Positions 26,882-35,917 of a stretch of 47,797 bases of DNA are shown one piece after another. The notes under the pieces were generated by a model that had not been told where the DNA came from, made no database searches, and was given only the letters and a program-made list of their open reading frames with translations. This stretch comes from Anaerolineae bacterium (GTDB taxonomy: Bacteria > Chloroflexota > Anaerolineae > 4572-78 > J111), in the NCBI GenBank assembly GCA_016931895.1, contig JAFGDY010000213.1, forward strand, positions 1 through 47,797, written 5' to 3'. How positions within the stretch are numbered: position 1 is the stretch's first letter; every line of letters begins with the position of its first letter. The position numbers and the translations under genes are program-made.

Positions 26882-28938
26882 TCTGCCTCTATGACCTTAA
26901 TCTGAGTTAACCAAAGAACATCATTTTCGGTCGGAACGCTGCCGGATAGCGATTGTAGCGGCAGCCGAACAAAGGTAGCCGGATCATACATGCCCAGATA
27001 AAGGTCGTAAACTCCTGGCTCCAGATCAGGTAACGGTAAGGTGGTTATCTCTCTGATGGTTTGGCCCACCGGCCAGGCATTGGTGGGGATCATGCCTTTG
27101 GCCGGATAGGCCGCAATTTCTTCCGCCGGGATGGCCTGAACATCAATATGGGGGGTCAAGCGGTACTGGTAATCAAACTCCGGCAATAATTGATACCGGT
27201 CGCCGGGCACGGCAAAGGGAAAATAATCAAAACTGGCGATAGTTTCATTTTGACGATCACGCAGTTGAACAAATATCTTGCAAGCCCGGTCCGGTTGGGT
27301 CAGCGCCGTCCAATACGTGGCCAGGCCCACTTTCTGCCCGGAAGACCAGGGTGACGCAGCCAGGTCAATCCCGTTCAGCACAAACGCCTGCCCAAACTGA
27401 GCGTTAAGGGGGATGGCCGGCTCTCGCCGGACATGTTTTTTGCCGGTGTAAACCGTAAAATCCTCATCGTAAACAATCTCTAAAAAATAAAGTTCACGCA
27501 ATTTATCCGCCAGGTCGGGTAAAAATTGAGTAAAGTAGTTGACCATATACACCACGGCGGGGCAATCGTGCTGCTGAATCTGGCTCACAATTTCGTCGCC
27601 GGTCAGCCAGCCTGTGGCCAAACGTCCCTGGCCGGTTTCTGAGAGAGCAGGAGGTACCAAACGGTGGGCGGCAAAAGCAAAACGTTGGTCATCGGTGACG
27701 ATGCAATCATTTTCAAGGGTAGTCTGTTGAATGTATTCAACCACATCAAAATTCAAATTAGGAAAGGGATAGGGATCGGCAGGGCGTAATAAGTTTTTGA
27801 CCGGTATGCTCAAGGCAGCCACAAAAATGACGGTCAAGGTTAAACCGACAACGGCATAACCCACCCAGGCAGACGCCTTCTTTTGCAGCCGGTCAAAGAG
27901 CCAACGGACAAGATACACAATCCCGATCCCACTCAAGGCGGCCAGCGGCGGCAGCAGCGCCACCGAGTAACGTGGTCTTAAGGGTGACTGCCAAACCAGG
28001 GGGACTACAGCCAAAACCAGCCAAATCAACCAGGTAAAAACTTCAAACCGGCGCTTCCGCCAACCACTAATAACGCCCAGCACAGCCCCAAGCGCCAACG
28101 GCCAGCGGTCAACCATCATCCGGGCCACCCCCGCCGAGTTTTCAAGCAACACCGCCCCCCGGCTTAAATTGACCTCCCGAAAAGCTAGGCGGAAGAGAAA
28201 CACCTCTCGATACAAGGCTTGGGGGGTGTAAATTGTAAAGAATATTCCCCAAGGAATGGTAACGCCCAAGCCCCAAACCAAGCCGGTAATAATCACTTGT
28301 TTGAGTGCAGAAATTTTTAAACCGCCGCCATCTTTCAGCGCGATGATGAGCAAAAGTATCCCCACAAAGGCCGGGAAAAATACCATAAATAATTTAAGCG
28401 CCAGGCTCAGGCCAAAAGCCAGCCCCGATAAGAGCAGCCAGAACAATTTACGGTTATCCCGGTATTGTTGCCACAATACAAAGGATAAAACGGCCATCGC
28501 CAGGGCCGGGCCTTCGCCCATAAAGGTGCTAGACTCCCGGAAGCTGACCAGATCAAACGAATAGAAGAGTGCCGCCAGCAATCCGGCTAATAAGTTAAAA
28601 CTGTTTTGCCAGGGCCGCAGCGATAAATACATACTCCCAACGCCTATCACGCTAAAGAGCATCATAGGATAGCGCACGGCCAGGGTCACATCAAATAGTT
28701 TGGCCCCCAATTGAATGGTTAATAAGGCCAGAGGAGGAATACCCACAAAGGTGACGGTGTAGGGGGCATAACCCAGGTTGGCTAACACAGCAAACATGAG
28801 CCAATGACCCTCGTCGTAGGTCATAGCCCGCAGCCACAGGTAACGGCTACGCAGCCAAAACGAGAGTATCAGCAACAGGGCCAGGATAAGCCAGGGCAAA
28901 ATTTTCTGAAGTTGTTTTTTTGCGGTTATCGGTGTCAT
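26878..28938 (-). CDS. GT39/ArnT-like membrane glycosyltransferase with one C-terminal beta module (paralogue)
   Basis: 686 aa, the counterpart of the 674-aa protein at 8722-10746. It shares 'YDEGHWLMF' (D42-E43), 'TFVGIPPLAL', 'FDVTLAVRYPMM', the soluble segment 'DCI.TDDQRFAFA' with its second Cys 47 residues later, and a single C-terminal beta module ('TYWTALTQPDRA', 'IPTNAW'). Expected to act on the outer membrane face with a polyprenyl-phosphate sugar. The ATG lies directly after the TAA of the 964-aa GT39 gene (TAAATG). In the sister cassette an SGNH gene sits at this junction. The stop overlaps the ATG of the next gene's reading frame at its other end (ATGA). Confidence 0.9.
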   Translation of the reverse strand: MTPITAKKQLQKILPWLILALLLILSFWLRSRYLWLRAMTYDEGHWLMFAVLANLGYAPYTVTFVGIPPLALLTIQLGAKLFDVTLAVRYPMMLFSVIGVGSMYLSLRPWQNSFNLLAGLLAALFYSFDLVSFRESSTFMGEGPALAMAVLSFVLWQQYRDNRKLFWLLLSGLAFGLSLALKLFMVFFPAFVGILLLIIALKDGGGLKISALKQVIITGLVWGLGVTIPWGIFFTIYTPQALYREVFLFRLAFREVNLSRGAVLLENSAGVARMMVDRWPLALGAVLGVISGWRKRRFEVFTWLIWLVLAVVPLVWQSPLRPRYSVALLPPLAALSGIGIVYLVRWLFDRLQKKASAWVGYAVVGLTLTVIFVAALSIPVKNLLRPADPYPFPNLNFDVVEYIQQTTLENDCIVTDDQRFAFAAHRLVPPALSETGQGRLATGWLTGDEIVSQIQQHDCPAVVYMVNYFTQFLPDLADKLRELYFLEIVYDEDFTVYTGKKHVRREPAIPLNAQFGQAFVLNGIDLAASPWSSGQKVGLATYWTALTQPDRACKIFVQLRDRQNETIASFDYFPFAVPGDRYQLLPEFDYQYRLTPHIDVQAIPAEEIAAYPAKGMIPTNAWPVGQTIREITTLPLPDLEPGVYDLYLGMYDPATFVRLPLQSLSGSVPTENDVLWLTQIKVIEAE

Positions 28939-31833
28939 TTAATCCAATGGCGCTATTTTGTTTAAAACCTGGTCAATCGTCACTTGCTCAACAACGCCTT
29001 GCTCATGCTCTTGCACTTTATACCACGTTTCGTCATTCACAGAACGAACTTTGATCACCATTGAGTCTGGCAAATCGTTTAAAGTAAATTCTAACTGGCT
29101 GGCGCTTTGCCAGGTTGAGGCAGAGGTTGAAGCAGGAACCGGCGCAGTTTGTTGAGCAATGACTTCGCCCCTGTGATTAAAAACTTGAACGTCCGCCTCT
29201 GCCGCTTCAAGGGGATGACGATTTAACCAATACAGAGTAACAAAGAACAATCCTGAGGACGTATTTCCCGCGCCCTTTAAATCGTACCCCAGTAAATCAA
29301 GTTTTTCCCCAAAGGTAATATCCTCAAGTTGATGCTGCATGTTAACCGGAAGTCGGTCAAGCGCAAAATTTTCCAGGGGGATAAGGTCAACGGAATCAAT
29401 CAGGGCAGTGTCGGCAGACAAAATGGATAGAACTGGCTGATAATGCCCCGGGGGTAAAGGGTACCCTGACGCCAGCGGAAATGTTATCTTGACCACTTCT
29501 CCAGCCTGCCACGCTGTGGCCGGATGAACTGGAGGGGACAATGTATTGCGCCAGGATACAACCACTTTTCCGGTCTGGTCTAGCAAAGCCAATTCCAAAA
29601 TATAATCCTCGATCAACGGCCGGTTGGCCTGCCAATAAAGATCAAAATGGGGGGGCGTCTCTCCGGTTAAATCGTTGTATCCCAACAAGGTCAACCCCGT
29701 CGCCCCCACCTCATACTCCAGGTGATTTTGAATAGGCAACGCTTCTACAAAATCGGCCAAAGCGCCACGATTGACCGTGATAGTATTTTCCGTATCCTTC
29801 AACGAAAATTTCCAGGTCTCTTGACCGCCATCTTTTAGGCGGAGACCTATTTCAACAGGATAAGTGCCCAACAACATATCGGAAGGTATGGGTAAAAACG
29901 CATTAAACACTACCATGTCGCCGGGTGCGGATAGCTCAGGATTGGCGGGCACACCGGGTTGGGCCGGGGCAACTTGCTGCACTTGTCCATTTTCATCCAG
30001 CAATTTGATAAAAAATTCACTATTGGCCAACGTCCAACCATCTTCCCCATTTATCCAAAAGATTGAGACTTGCAAGGAGTCGCCGGCGCCTACTTGTGGC
30101 GGTAAAAATCCATACCCCCTGAGTTTACCATGCGTGCCCAACCATTGTTCGGTATGATGAAGCCCGGCGGGCATTTTGTACAGCCAGGCATAATCAACCC
30201 CATCTTTGGTATATTGGTGGACCAATTCCGTCTCCGGGATGATTTTATGAATATTGGCCAGGTACGCGCCTCTTTGCAGCGAAAAAATATCACTCTGAAT
30301 GTAATCAGCCAGCAGAAACTGAGAGGGTTGCAGGCAGGTGCCGGTAAAAATTACCGGACAATCTCGAAGGCCAGGGCCAGTAATCTTAAGCTGCTGCGCT
30401 TCCGGCAAGGCATTCACATACTCCACCATCATATTAATGCCCTGCCGACCTCCCGCCGGAAGAATTTTGACCGCCTGCCGCGCTCCGCCCAGAAGAGGAT
30501 TCCAATAGGTGTAATAATAAGGGTGCTGCGGCAAGGCCAGCCAGGCGCTGCTTATCAAAACTGTTCCCCAAACCGCCCCTTTCAACCCAGGAACAGGGAC
30601 CACGGCAGATAAGTGGTCAACAAACGCCTGGAATCCAACCGCCGCCAGAATAGAAAATGCCGGGAAAATAGGCAGTAAATAACGATCAACTTTGGAAGCC
30701 CCCAGGCTCATGGCGATGAAATAAAAAACTACATAAGCCACCAGCAACACCGTCACTGCCACAGAGGGGCGTGAAAAGATTGAAGAGCATTTTATTTTGA
30801 CAAATTTAGATCGGCGTTGTAACAGGGGACAGAAAGCACCGACTACAACAAGCAGCAGGCCCACCAAAGCCACTGGCGTGATGCGGTAAGCCAGGGACCA
30901 CCAGTAAAACGATACACCGGGGTCTTCTCGTAAGGTTTGGCCCCAAAAGAAAAGGGCGCTGCCTTTGCCTCCCCAGATCATTTCAATATTGGTGCTGGTC
31001 AGTTGCAAATAGGTGTACACCAGCTTGATGGTTTCAAACGGCGCTACCCACAAGGCCGGCCAAAAGACAAAAAAAATCAGCCCCGTTAACAAACTCCACA
31101 AAACAACATCCCGCGTAGCCTGTTTTACCAACGGGGCTATGGGACGCTGCCCCATCATCAGAGGCCAAATTAACAGCGTTAGTCCGGCAAAAGGTAACAA
31201 AAAGATAGAGGTAATTTTGGTTAACGTGGCAAAACTGCTCAAAACGGCGCTGGCGACCAGCCAGCCAGTACGTTGTTCTTTGGCATAGAGAATAATGGTT
31301 AAAGCGCCCAACAGCATCAAGCCGGTGGTAATGCCTTCGGTGCGGAATACGCGCGATTGGGTAAGCAAGAAAGGGTCCAGGGCCATTAAAATAGTGGCTG
31401 TAACGGCAATAAAGTCATTGTAAAGGCGGCGAAGGAGCCAGAAGGTAACCAGAACCGCCACCGTATTAAACAAAGCCAGGGCCAAACGCCGGCGCGGTAA
31501 TGCGGCAAATACATCCGTTCCATCATCAGAGACCATCTGCTCCGCAGTCAACCCTTGACCCGACGCCAACGGGGCTAATTTTACCTGCGCCGCTTCAATC
31601 CAGGCCAAGGTGACCGCCGGATAGGCGTTATTGACCGTATTGCGCCAGTCACCGTTTAACAGAGCGCCGGTCATTTGGCTGGTCCAACGGCCAATTTGCA
31701 TTTCATCGTCGGTGAAAAAAATGGAGGGAAAGGGGAGAACACGGGGAAGCAGAATGATTGTAATCAAAATAATTACGGTAACAAAACGCAACCCATAAGC
31801 CGTGATGCAACGTGACATTATTGAACTACTCAT
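28939..31833 (-). CDS. GT39-like membrane glycosyltransferase with three C-terminal beta modules (paralogue)
   Basis: 964 aa, the counterpart of the 956-aa protein at 11799-14669. Helix 1 leads into T-D42-D43-E44, followed by 'IGRWTSQMTGALLNGDW' and helices to about residue 455. A segment with a Cys pair ('RDCPVIF', 'GTCLQPS') precedes three beta modules beginning near residues 562, 708 and 845 ('LRGYGF', 'LLGYND', 'LLGYDL'). The first ATG (31833) or the ATG at 31818 could serve as start. It follows the WecD-like GNAT after an 87-nt gap, the second largest in the window. The presumed donor is the lipid-linked sugar made by the neighbouring ArnC-like enzyme. Confidence 0.9.
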   Translation of the reverse strand: MSSSIMSRCITAYGLRFVTVIILITIILLPRVLPFPSIFFTDDEMQIGRWTSQMTGALLNGDWRNTVNNAYPAVTLAWIEAAQVKLAPLASGQGLTAEQMVSDDGTDVFAALPRRRLALALFNTVAVLVTFWLLRRLYNDFIAVTATILMALDPFLLTQSRVFRTEGITTGLMLLGALTIILYAKEQRTGWLVASAVLSSFATLTKITSIFLLPFAGLTLLIWPLMMGQRPIAPLVKQATRDVVLWSLLTGLIFFVFWPALWVAPFETIKLVYTYLQLTSTNIEMIWGGKGSALFFWGQTLREDPGVSFYWWSLAYRITPVALVGLLLVVVGAFCPLLQRRSKFVKIKCSSIFSRPSVAVTVLLVAYVVFYFIAMSLGASKVDRYLLPIFPAFSILAAVGFQAFVDHLSAVVPVPGLKGAVWGTVLISSAWLALPQHPYYYTYWNPLLGGARQAVKILPAGGRQGINMMVEYVNALPEAQQLKITGPGLRDCPVIFTGTCLQPSQFLLADYIQSDIFSLQRGAYLANIHKIIPETELVHQYTKDGVDYAWLYKMPAGLHHTEQWLGTHGKLRGYGFLPPQVGAGDSLQVSIFWINGEDGWTLANSEFFIKLLDENGQVQQVAPAQPGVPANPELSAPGDMVVFNAFLPIPSDMLLGTYPVEIGLRLKDGGQETWKFSLKDTENTITVNRGALADFVEALPIQNHLEYEVGATGLTLLGYNDLTGETPPHFDLYWQANRPLIEDYILELALLDQTGKVVVSWRNTLSPPVHPATAWQAGEVVKITFPLASGYPLPPGHYQPVLSILSADTALIDSVDLIPLENFALDRLPVNMQHQLEDITFGEKLDLLGYDLKGAGNTSSGLFFVTLYWLNRHPLEAAEADVQVFNHRGEVIAQQTAPVPASTSASTWQSASQLEFTLNDLPDSMVIKVRSVNDETWYKVQEHEQGVVEQVTIDQVLNKIAPLD

Positions 31834-31841
31834 TCAGCTTC

Positions 31842-31870
31842 AGCATATCCGGTATTAATGGCCTGTTCAA
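31842..31870 (-). promoter_or_regulatory. Weak sigma70-like promoter candidate
   Basis: On the minus strand TTGAAC (31865-31870) and TATGCT (31842-31847) are separated by 17 nt, in the 87-nt gap before the 964-aa GT39 gene. Each hexamer matches the consensus at four of six bases, and the site would leave almost no leader for the start at 31833. The call rests only on spacing and partial consensus. Confidence 0.18.
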
Positions 31871-31920
31871 TTTTTCCTATAATCAAATCAAGCTACCTTG
31901 TCCCGGCGAAAAACTTACGT

Positions 31921-32667
31921 TCAAGAGAATAACCATTTATGATAAAACAAGGTCATGGAACGAGTAAAAAAGCCCATTTGCTGGTAAAGGCGTTGGGCCG
32001 GCACGTTACGGGCCTGCGTGACCACTTGCATCCTGCGCGCCTGCTGAGACCTGGCCCAATCCAAAGCGCCCTGCACCAGGCCGGTGCCAACACCCCGCTG
32101 ACGGTAGTGAGCATGCACGCCGGCCAGTTGGATATGAGCAATAGCATCACGCCAGGTACAGGTAATCAAGCCTACTGCCTCGCCATCTTGATGCCAACGA
32201 GCTACCAAAACAGCATCGGCAAAGCCATGGCAGGCATTTTCTATCCATACCCGATACAATCGTTCACTTTGCCCCGGCGCAAACTGTTTGTCAAAATCAA
32301 AACGACTGGTCAGGCCAATCTGGGCCGAAATATCTTGCAAACGAGGCATTTCGTCAGGGCGATACGAACCGATTACCAACTCTTCCGGCACCGGATAACG
32401 CGGTACAGGGGCCGGACGATCATCAAACGGATGCTCTAACACCACCCGCACGTCAACCAAATGAAACCCATATTGTTCCACTGCCGCCACCGTGGCCGGA
32501 TCGTTGGGATCCGCTTCAAAGTAAAGACACCTAAGTTTAGCTGCCTGCGCCTGCTCCATCAATTCCTTTATCCCAGCCCCATCCAATCTGGTAGCGGTGA
32601 TTCGAGCTATGGCCAGGCCAAAAAATTCCGAATCCCAGGGCAGGGGTTCAAGTAATTTTTGTGTCAC
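31921..32667 (-). CDS. WecD-like amino-sugar N-acyltransferase (GNAT)
   Basis: 248 aa. The N-terminal 'EPLPWDSEFFGLAIARI' matches the start of E. coli WecD ('EPLTWENAFFG'), the middle 'YRVWIENA' resembles WecD's 'YAQWIENAV', and the acetyl-CoA motif is 'YRQRGVGTGLV'. WecD acetylates dTDP-4-amino-4,6-dideoxygalactose (dTDP-Fuc4N) to dTDP-Fuc4NAc. The aminotransferase that makes that amine, a WecE homologue, is two genes upstream, so the same reaction is likely here. GTG start, with a 20-nt overlap into the ArnC-like gene; the WecD signature begins at residue 7, which leaves no room for a later start. It follows the family's usual length closely. Confidence 0.85.
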   Translation of the reverse strand: MTQKLLEPLPWDSEFFGLAIARITATRLDGAGIKELMEQAQAAKLRCLYFEADPNDPATVAAVEQYGFHLVDVRVVLEHPFDDRPAPVPRYPVPEELVIGSYRPDEMPRLQDISAQIGLTSRFDFDKQFAPGQSERLYRVWIENACHGFADAVLVARWHQDGEAVGLITCTWRDAIAHIQLAGVHAHYRQRGVGTGLVQGALDWARSQQARRMQVVTQARNVPAQRLYQQMGFFTRSMTLFYHKWLFS

Positions 32668-33685
32668 CGTGTGCCGGTTCTTCCTTTCTGGCTAAAATTG
32701 TTCTGATGAGATAATAGGGACGCCCTCGCACTTCCACGTAAATCCGGCCAATATATTCGCCCACAATGCCCAAACCCGCCAGTTGGATGCCAAATAATAC
32801 CAGCAACAAGGCAATAAAGGAACTGAGACCGGTAATGTTGGTGCCGGAGATAACGCGCCAGGCTAACAAAAACAGGCCGGAACTGATGCCAATGGCAGCC
32901 ATCAACAAACCAACCGCGGTGACAATTTGGATGGGCACCATAGAATATCCTGTGGCCAGATCTATGGTCATCCGAAAGAGTCGGCGAAAATTATAACGAG
33001 ATTGTCCAGCAGCCGTAGCCTCATGCCGAACCGGCACTTCAACAATGTTAGCGCCCAGCCAACTGGTTAAAGCAGTAATGAATTTGGCCGACTCTTCGGT
33101 TTGATTCAACAACTGCACTACCTCCCGCCGATACACCCGCAACATGCTGCCATAATCGTGTAACTTGACTCCCGTTGACCTGGAAATAAGCCAGTTGATA
33201 AATTTTGAAGGAAGCGTGCGCAAAAGAGAGTCTTGCCGCATCTGCCGCCAACCAACCACCACATCGTACCCTTCGGCCAATTTTTCCAGCAATTTTGGCA
33301 CTTCTTCGGGGGGATTCTGTAAATCGGCATCAAGGGTGATAACAATTTGGCCGCCGGTCTGTTCAAATCCGGCCGTAACAGCCGGGTGCTGGCCAAAGTT
33401 GCGCAGTAAACGTAGCCCTTTGATATGCGTCGGATCGGTCTGGTACACCTCGCTTAAAACGGCAAAGGTATTGTCACCACTCCCATCATCAACATACACA
33501 ATCTCATAGGGCTGGCCCAGGGATGCCATCACTGCCGCTACCCGCCGGTGCAATTCCGGCAAAATATAGGCATGGTTAAAGAGAGGGATCACCACAGAAT
33601 AAGCCAGGGTGGGAGGTTGATGCAGCGGCGTTTGTTCATTAATTGGAAAGACTGTTGGAGATTTAAATAACATGTTTAAAACCAT
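32648..33685 (-). CDS. ArnC-like polyprenyl-phosphate amino-sugar transferase (GT2)
   Basis: 345 aa. The catalytic domain contains 'VYVDDGSGDNT' (D66, D67), 'NFGQH.AV.AGF', 'DADLQNPPEE' (119-128), 'RQDSLLR' and 'DYGSMLRVYRR', all closely matching ArnC, which transfers 4-deoxy-4-formamido-L-arabinose to undecaprenyl phosphate. Two C-terminal helices and 'GEYIGRIYVEVR.RP' complete the fold. With a WecE-type aminotransferase directly upstream (23-nt overlap) and a WecD-like acylase directly downstream, the donor is more likely dTDP-Fuc4NAc than UDP-L-Ara4FN. No ArnA-, ArnB- or ArnD-specific gene is present. ATG at 33685, or at 33673 four codons in. The product should feed the GT39 enzymes downstream. 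Confidence 0.92.
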   Translation of the reverse strand: MVLNMLFKSPTVFPINEQTPLHQPPTLAYSVVIPLFNHAYILPELHRRVAAVMASLGQPYEIVYVDDGSGDNTFAVLSEVYQTDPTHIKGLRLLRNFGQHPAVTAGFEQTGGQIVITLDADLQNPPEEVPKLLEKLAEGYDVVVGWRQMRQDSLLRTLPSKFINWLISRSTGVKLHDYGSMLRVYRREVVQLLNQTEESAKFITALTSWLGANIVEVPVRHEATAAGQSRYNFRRLFRMTIDLATGYSMVPIQIVTAVGLLMAAIGISSGLFLLAWRVISGTNITGLSSFIALLLVLFGIQLAGLGIVGEYIGRIYVEVRGRPYYLIRTILARKEEPAHGDTKIT

Positions 33686-34826
33686 CGTTTAGAACTTCAA
33701 GAACATAATCAACCTGTTCAGACGATAACTCCGGGTAAAGCGGCAAGCGCACTAACGAAGCGCTGACCCGTTCGGTGATGGGAAAATCACCCTCTTTGTA
33801 ACCCAAACGTTCCTGCCCATACGGTGATGAATGAAGAGGGATAAAGTGAAACGTTGCCCCCACGCCTCGGCTTTTTAAATAATCCAACAGCGCGTTACGC
33901 CGGCGGGCGGCTTCGTTTGCTTCACCGGCCACGCGAAAAGCGTAAATATGGCCATTGTGTTCGGTCTGGGGATCAAGCCCGGGCCGGATAATTAAGCCTG
34001 CTGTTTCCAGATCGGCCATCTGCTGATAATAGCGCCACCATACTTTTTGCCGGGCCTGGGTAAGCTCATTTACACGCTGTAACTGGGCATACAAGAGAGC
34101 GGCCAGCAAGTCTGAAATAACATAACTACTGCCAAGGTCTACCCAGGTATATTTATCCACTTCGCCCCGCAAAAATTGGGAGCGATTGGTACCTTTTTCA
34201 CGCACAATTTCGGCTTTGCGAGCAATATCTTCATCATTGGTGACAAACGCGCCGCCCTCGCCGGCCACCACATTTTTGGTGCTGTGAAAACTGTAACAAC
34301 CAATATGGCCTTGCGTGCCTAAAGGCTGCCCCATATAGCTTGCCCCAATCGCCTGGGCCGCGTCTTCGACCACAAAAAGATGATGCGTTTGAGCGATAGA
34401 CAAGATTTCGGCCATTTTGCAGCCCAGACCGGCGTAATGAACCACCACAATTGCTTTAGAGCGAGAAGTGATACGCTGTTTGACATCCTGGGGGGCGATA
34501 TTGAAGGTGGTCTCATCAATTTCAGCAAAAACGGGCCGCGCGCCCTGGCGCACTATGGCGCTGGCCGCCGTAACAAAGGCAAAAGAAGGCAAAATCACTT
34601 CATCGCCCGGCCCAATGTTCAGGGCCATCATGGCCATCTCCAAAGCGTGAGAGCAGGATGTGGTGAGCAAGGCATGCTTAACCCGCAAATAGTCGGCCAG
34701 CCATTGTTGGGTTTGCAGGCCAATTCGGCCATTGCCGCCAATCGCGCCCTCTTTCAGGGCAATCAAGACGGCATCATATTCAACTTGGGTTAAACTGGGT
34801 TTGACAAAAGGGATTTTTAAAACCAC
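33663..34826 (-). CDS. wecE: dTDP-4-amino-4,6-dideoxygalactose transaminase (WecE/RffA-type)
   Basis: 387 aa, close to the family length. Several stretches match E. coli WecE almost word for word: 'IREKGTNRSQFFRGQVDKYTW' is represented here by 'VREKGTNRSQFLRGEVDKYT', along with 'VHYAG' and 'FHSTKN'. PLP residues are D155 ('VVEDAAQA') and K184. WecE uses glutamate to aminate dTDP-4-keto-6-deoxyglucose to dTDP-Fuc4N. RmlA and RmlB, needed to make the keto sugar, are not in the window. The start is GTG. Followed by the ArnC-like and WecD-like genes with overlaps, forming a compact donor-loading unit. The 56-nt gap before it shows no clear promoter. Confidence 0.93.
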   Translation of the reverse strand: MVLKIPFVKPSLTQVEYDAVLIALKEGAIGGNGRIGLQTQQWLADYLRVKHALLTTSCSHALEMAMMALNIGPGDEVILPSFAFVTAASAIVRQGARPVFAEIDETTFNIAPQDVKQRITSRSKAIVVVHYAGLGCKMAEILSIAQTHHLFVVEDAAQAIGASYMGQPLGTQGHIGCYSFHSTKNVVAGEGGAFVTNDEDIARKAEIVREKGTNRSQFLRGEVDKYTWVDLGSSYVISDLLAALLYAQLQRVNELTQARQKVWWRYYQQMADLETAGLIIRPGLDPQTEHNGHIYAFRVAGEANEAARRRNALLDYLKSRGVGATFHFIPLHSSPYGQERLGYKEGDFPITERVSASLVRLPLYPELSSEQVDYVLEVLNDGFKHVI

Positions 34827-34882
34827 GACAGGTTCACTTTCTAAAAAGATTTTCTCATAGATTATTAATTGAGGGTAGGCTA

Positions 34883-35911
34883 TTATGGTTCTTTCGCTTC
34901 CAATTGGACAACCATCTTATAGAGTTCGTTGGCTACTTGGGCATGCAGCCATTCGTTGGGGTGGGAGTCGATATTACTCACAACAAGTTGTTCGCGGGGC
35001 ACACCCTCAACAAGCTCGGCCACATTCAATACCGGCACGCCTCGTTCTTCATAAAATTTAACAACCCTATCACTCAAATGCCTGGTAGCCGAAACATCGC
35101 TCAAGTCAGGGAAGACCACCACCAGTAACTTTACCTGTTCCGAAACAGCGCCCTGGTAAACTGTGAGCAATTCTTGCTGATGAACCCACCACACTTCTGG
35201 ATCATTATAAGCCCGCTCGAGCCAATCTAAATTGCTCCCTTGCCAACTCGATGGCCCCATCAGTACGCTCCGCCAATAAATAAAGTTCAGCGCATAAGAG
35301 TGATCAACCAAAGGTTTAAACACAGCCCACGGGGACAGGTCCGGCCCAACATATTTCATATTACGACTATAAGCAGCATTTCTGATATCGTTGATATAGT
35401 ATTGATGAATCAAAATGTCCGGCTTGTAAGGGAAACTCTTAACTTTGTCTATTTCCTCTTTGGTACTGAATCCCATCTCGCCCATATTCATCACGATATA
35501 ATCATCACCCAACTTTTTACCTAATATATTGGAAAATCTATCTTCGGGAGATTTGATCCCATGTCCTGCCGTAAATGAGTCTCCCATCACCAAAACTCTT
35601 CGCTTACCCTGCACATCTGCGTTGGCCCACTCAATATCCCTATATCCCCATGAATTTAAAGACCAATAACGTTCGAACCAATTTTTGGAAGCCAGGGTAA
35701 AATTTCGATTATCTGATTGAGCAAAAAACACCTTAAAGAAGAATTCAAGAACCATAAATGTTAGGAATATAGCTAACAGAGCTAACACAGTATTTTCAAG
35801 CACTTTTGAAAATTTGGAGGCATGTCCAAAACGATGAATACTGATAAGTGTTCCGGCACCGATAATCATACCGATGATGAGGACAAGTAGATAAATTACC
35901 CAATAACTCAA
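34883..35911 (-). CDS. Membrane-anchored SGNH/GDSL-fold hydrolase or acyltransferase (copy 3 of 3)
   Basis: 342 aa. Two helices (about 3-25 and 40-63) are separated by a basic loop, then an SGNH domain carries GDSF (Ser112), 'YYINDIRNA' and D315-S-H317-PN. It is very similar to the copies at 83-1105 and 10743-11780. The start codon is TTG: GGGAG lies 6 nt upstream, and the following codons read 'SYWVIYLL', aligning with the ATG-started paralogue's 'SYWVAYLL'. It precedes the WecE-type gene by 56 nt. Probably an extracytoplasmic O-acyl esterase or transferase on the glycan; the substrate is unknown. Confidence 0.9.
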   Translation of the reverse strand: MSYWVIYLLVLIIGMIIGAGTLISIHRFGHASKFSKVLENTVLALLAIFLTFMVLEFFFKVFFAQSDNRNFTLASKNWFERYWSLNSWGYRDIEWANADVQGKRRVLVMGDSFTAGHGIKSPEDRFSNILGKKLGDDYIVMNMGEMGFSTKEEIDKVKSFPYKPDILIHQYYINDIRNAAYSRNMKYVGPDLSPWAVFKPLVDHSYALNFIYWRSVLMGPSSWQGSNLDWLERAYNDPEVWWVHQQELLTVYQGAVSEQVKLLVVVFPDLSDVSATRHLSDRVVKFYEERGVPVLNVAELVEGVPREQLVVSNIDSHPNEWLHAQVANELYKMVVQLEAKEP

Positions 35912-35917
35912 TGTTTA

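Noticed and set aside
30130-30612. Forward-strand open frame of 160 codons, and many other plus-strand frames up to 167 codons
   Set aside because: They lie opposite well-supported minus-strand genes, show no family motifs and have low-complexity or basic-rich sequence typical of antisense shadows.
31921-34826. Lipid A L-Ara4N modification operon (arn)
   Set aside because: Only the ArnC-like gene fits. The aminotransferase matches WecE better than ArnB, and ArnA and ArnD are absent.
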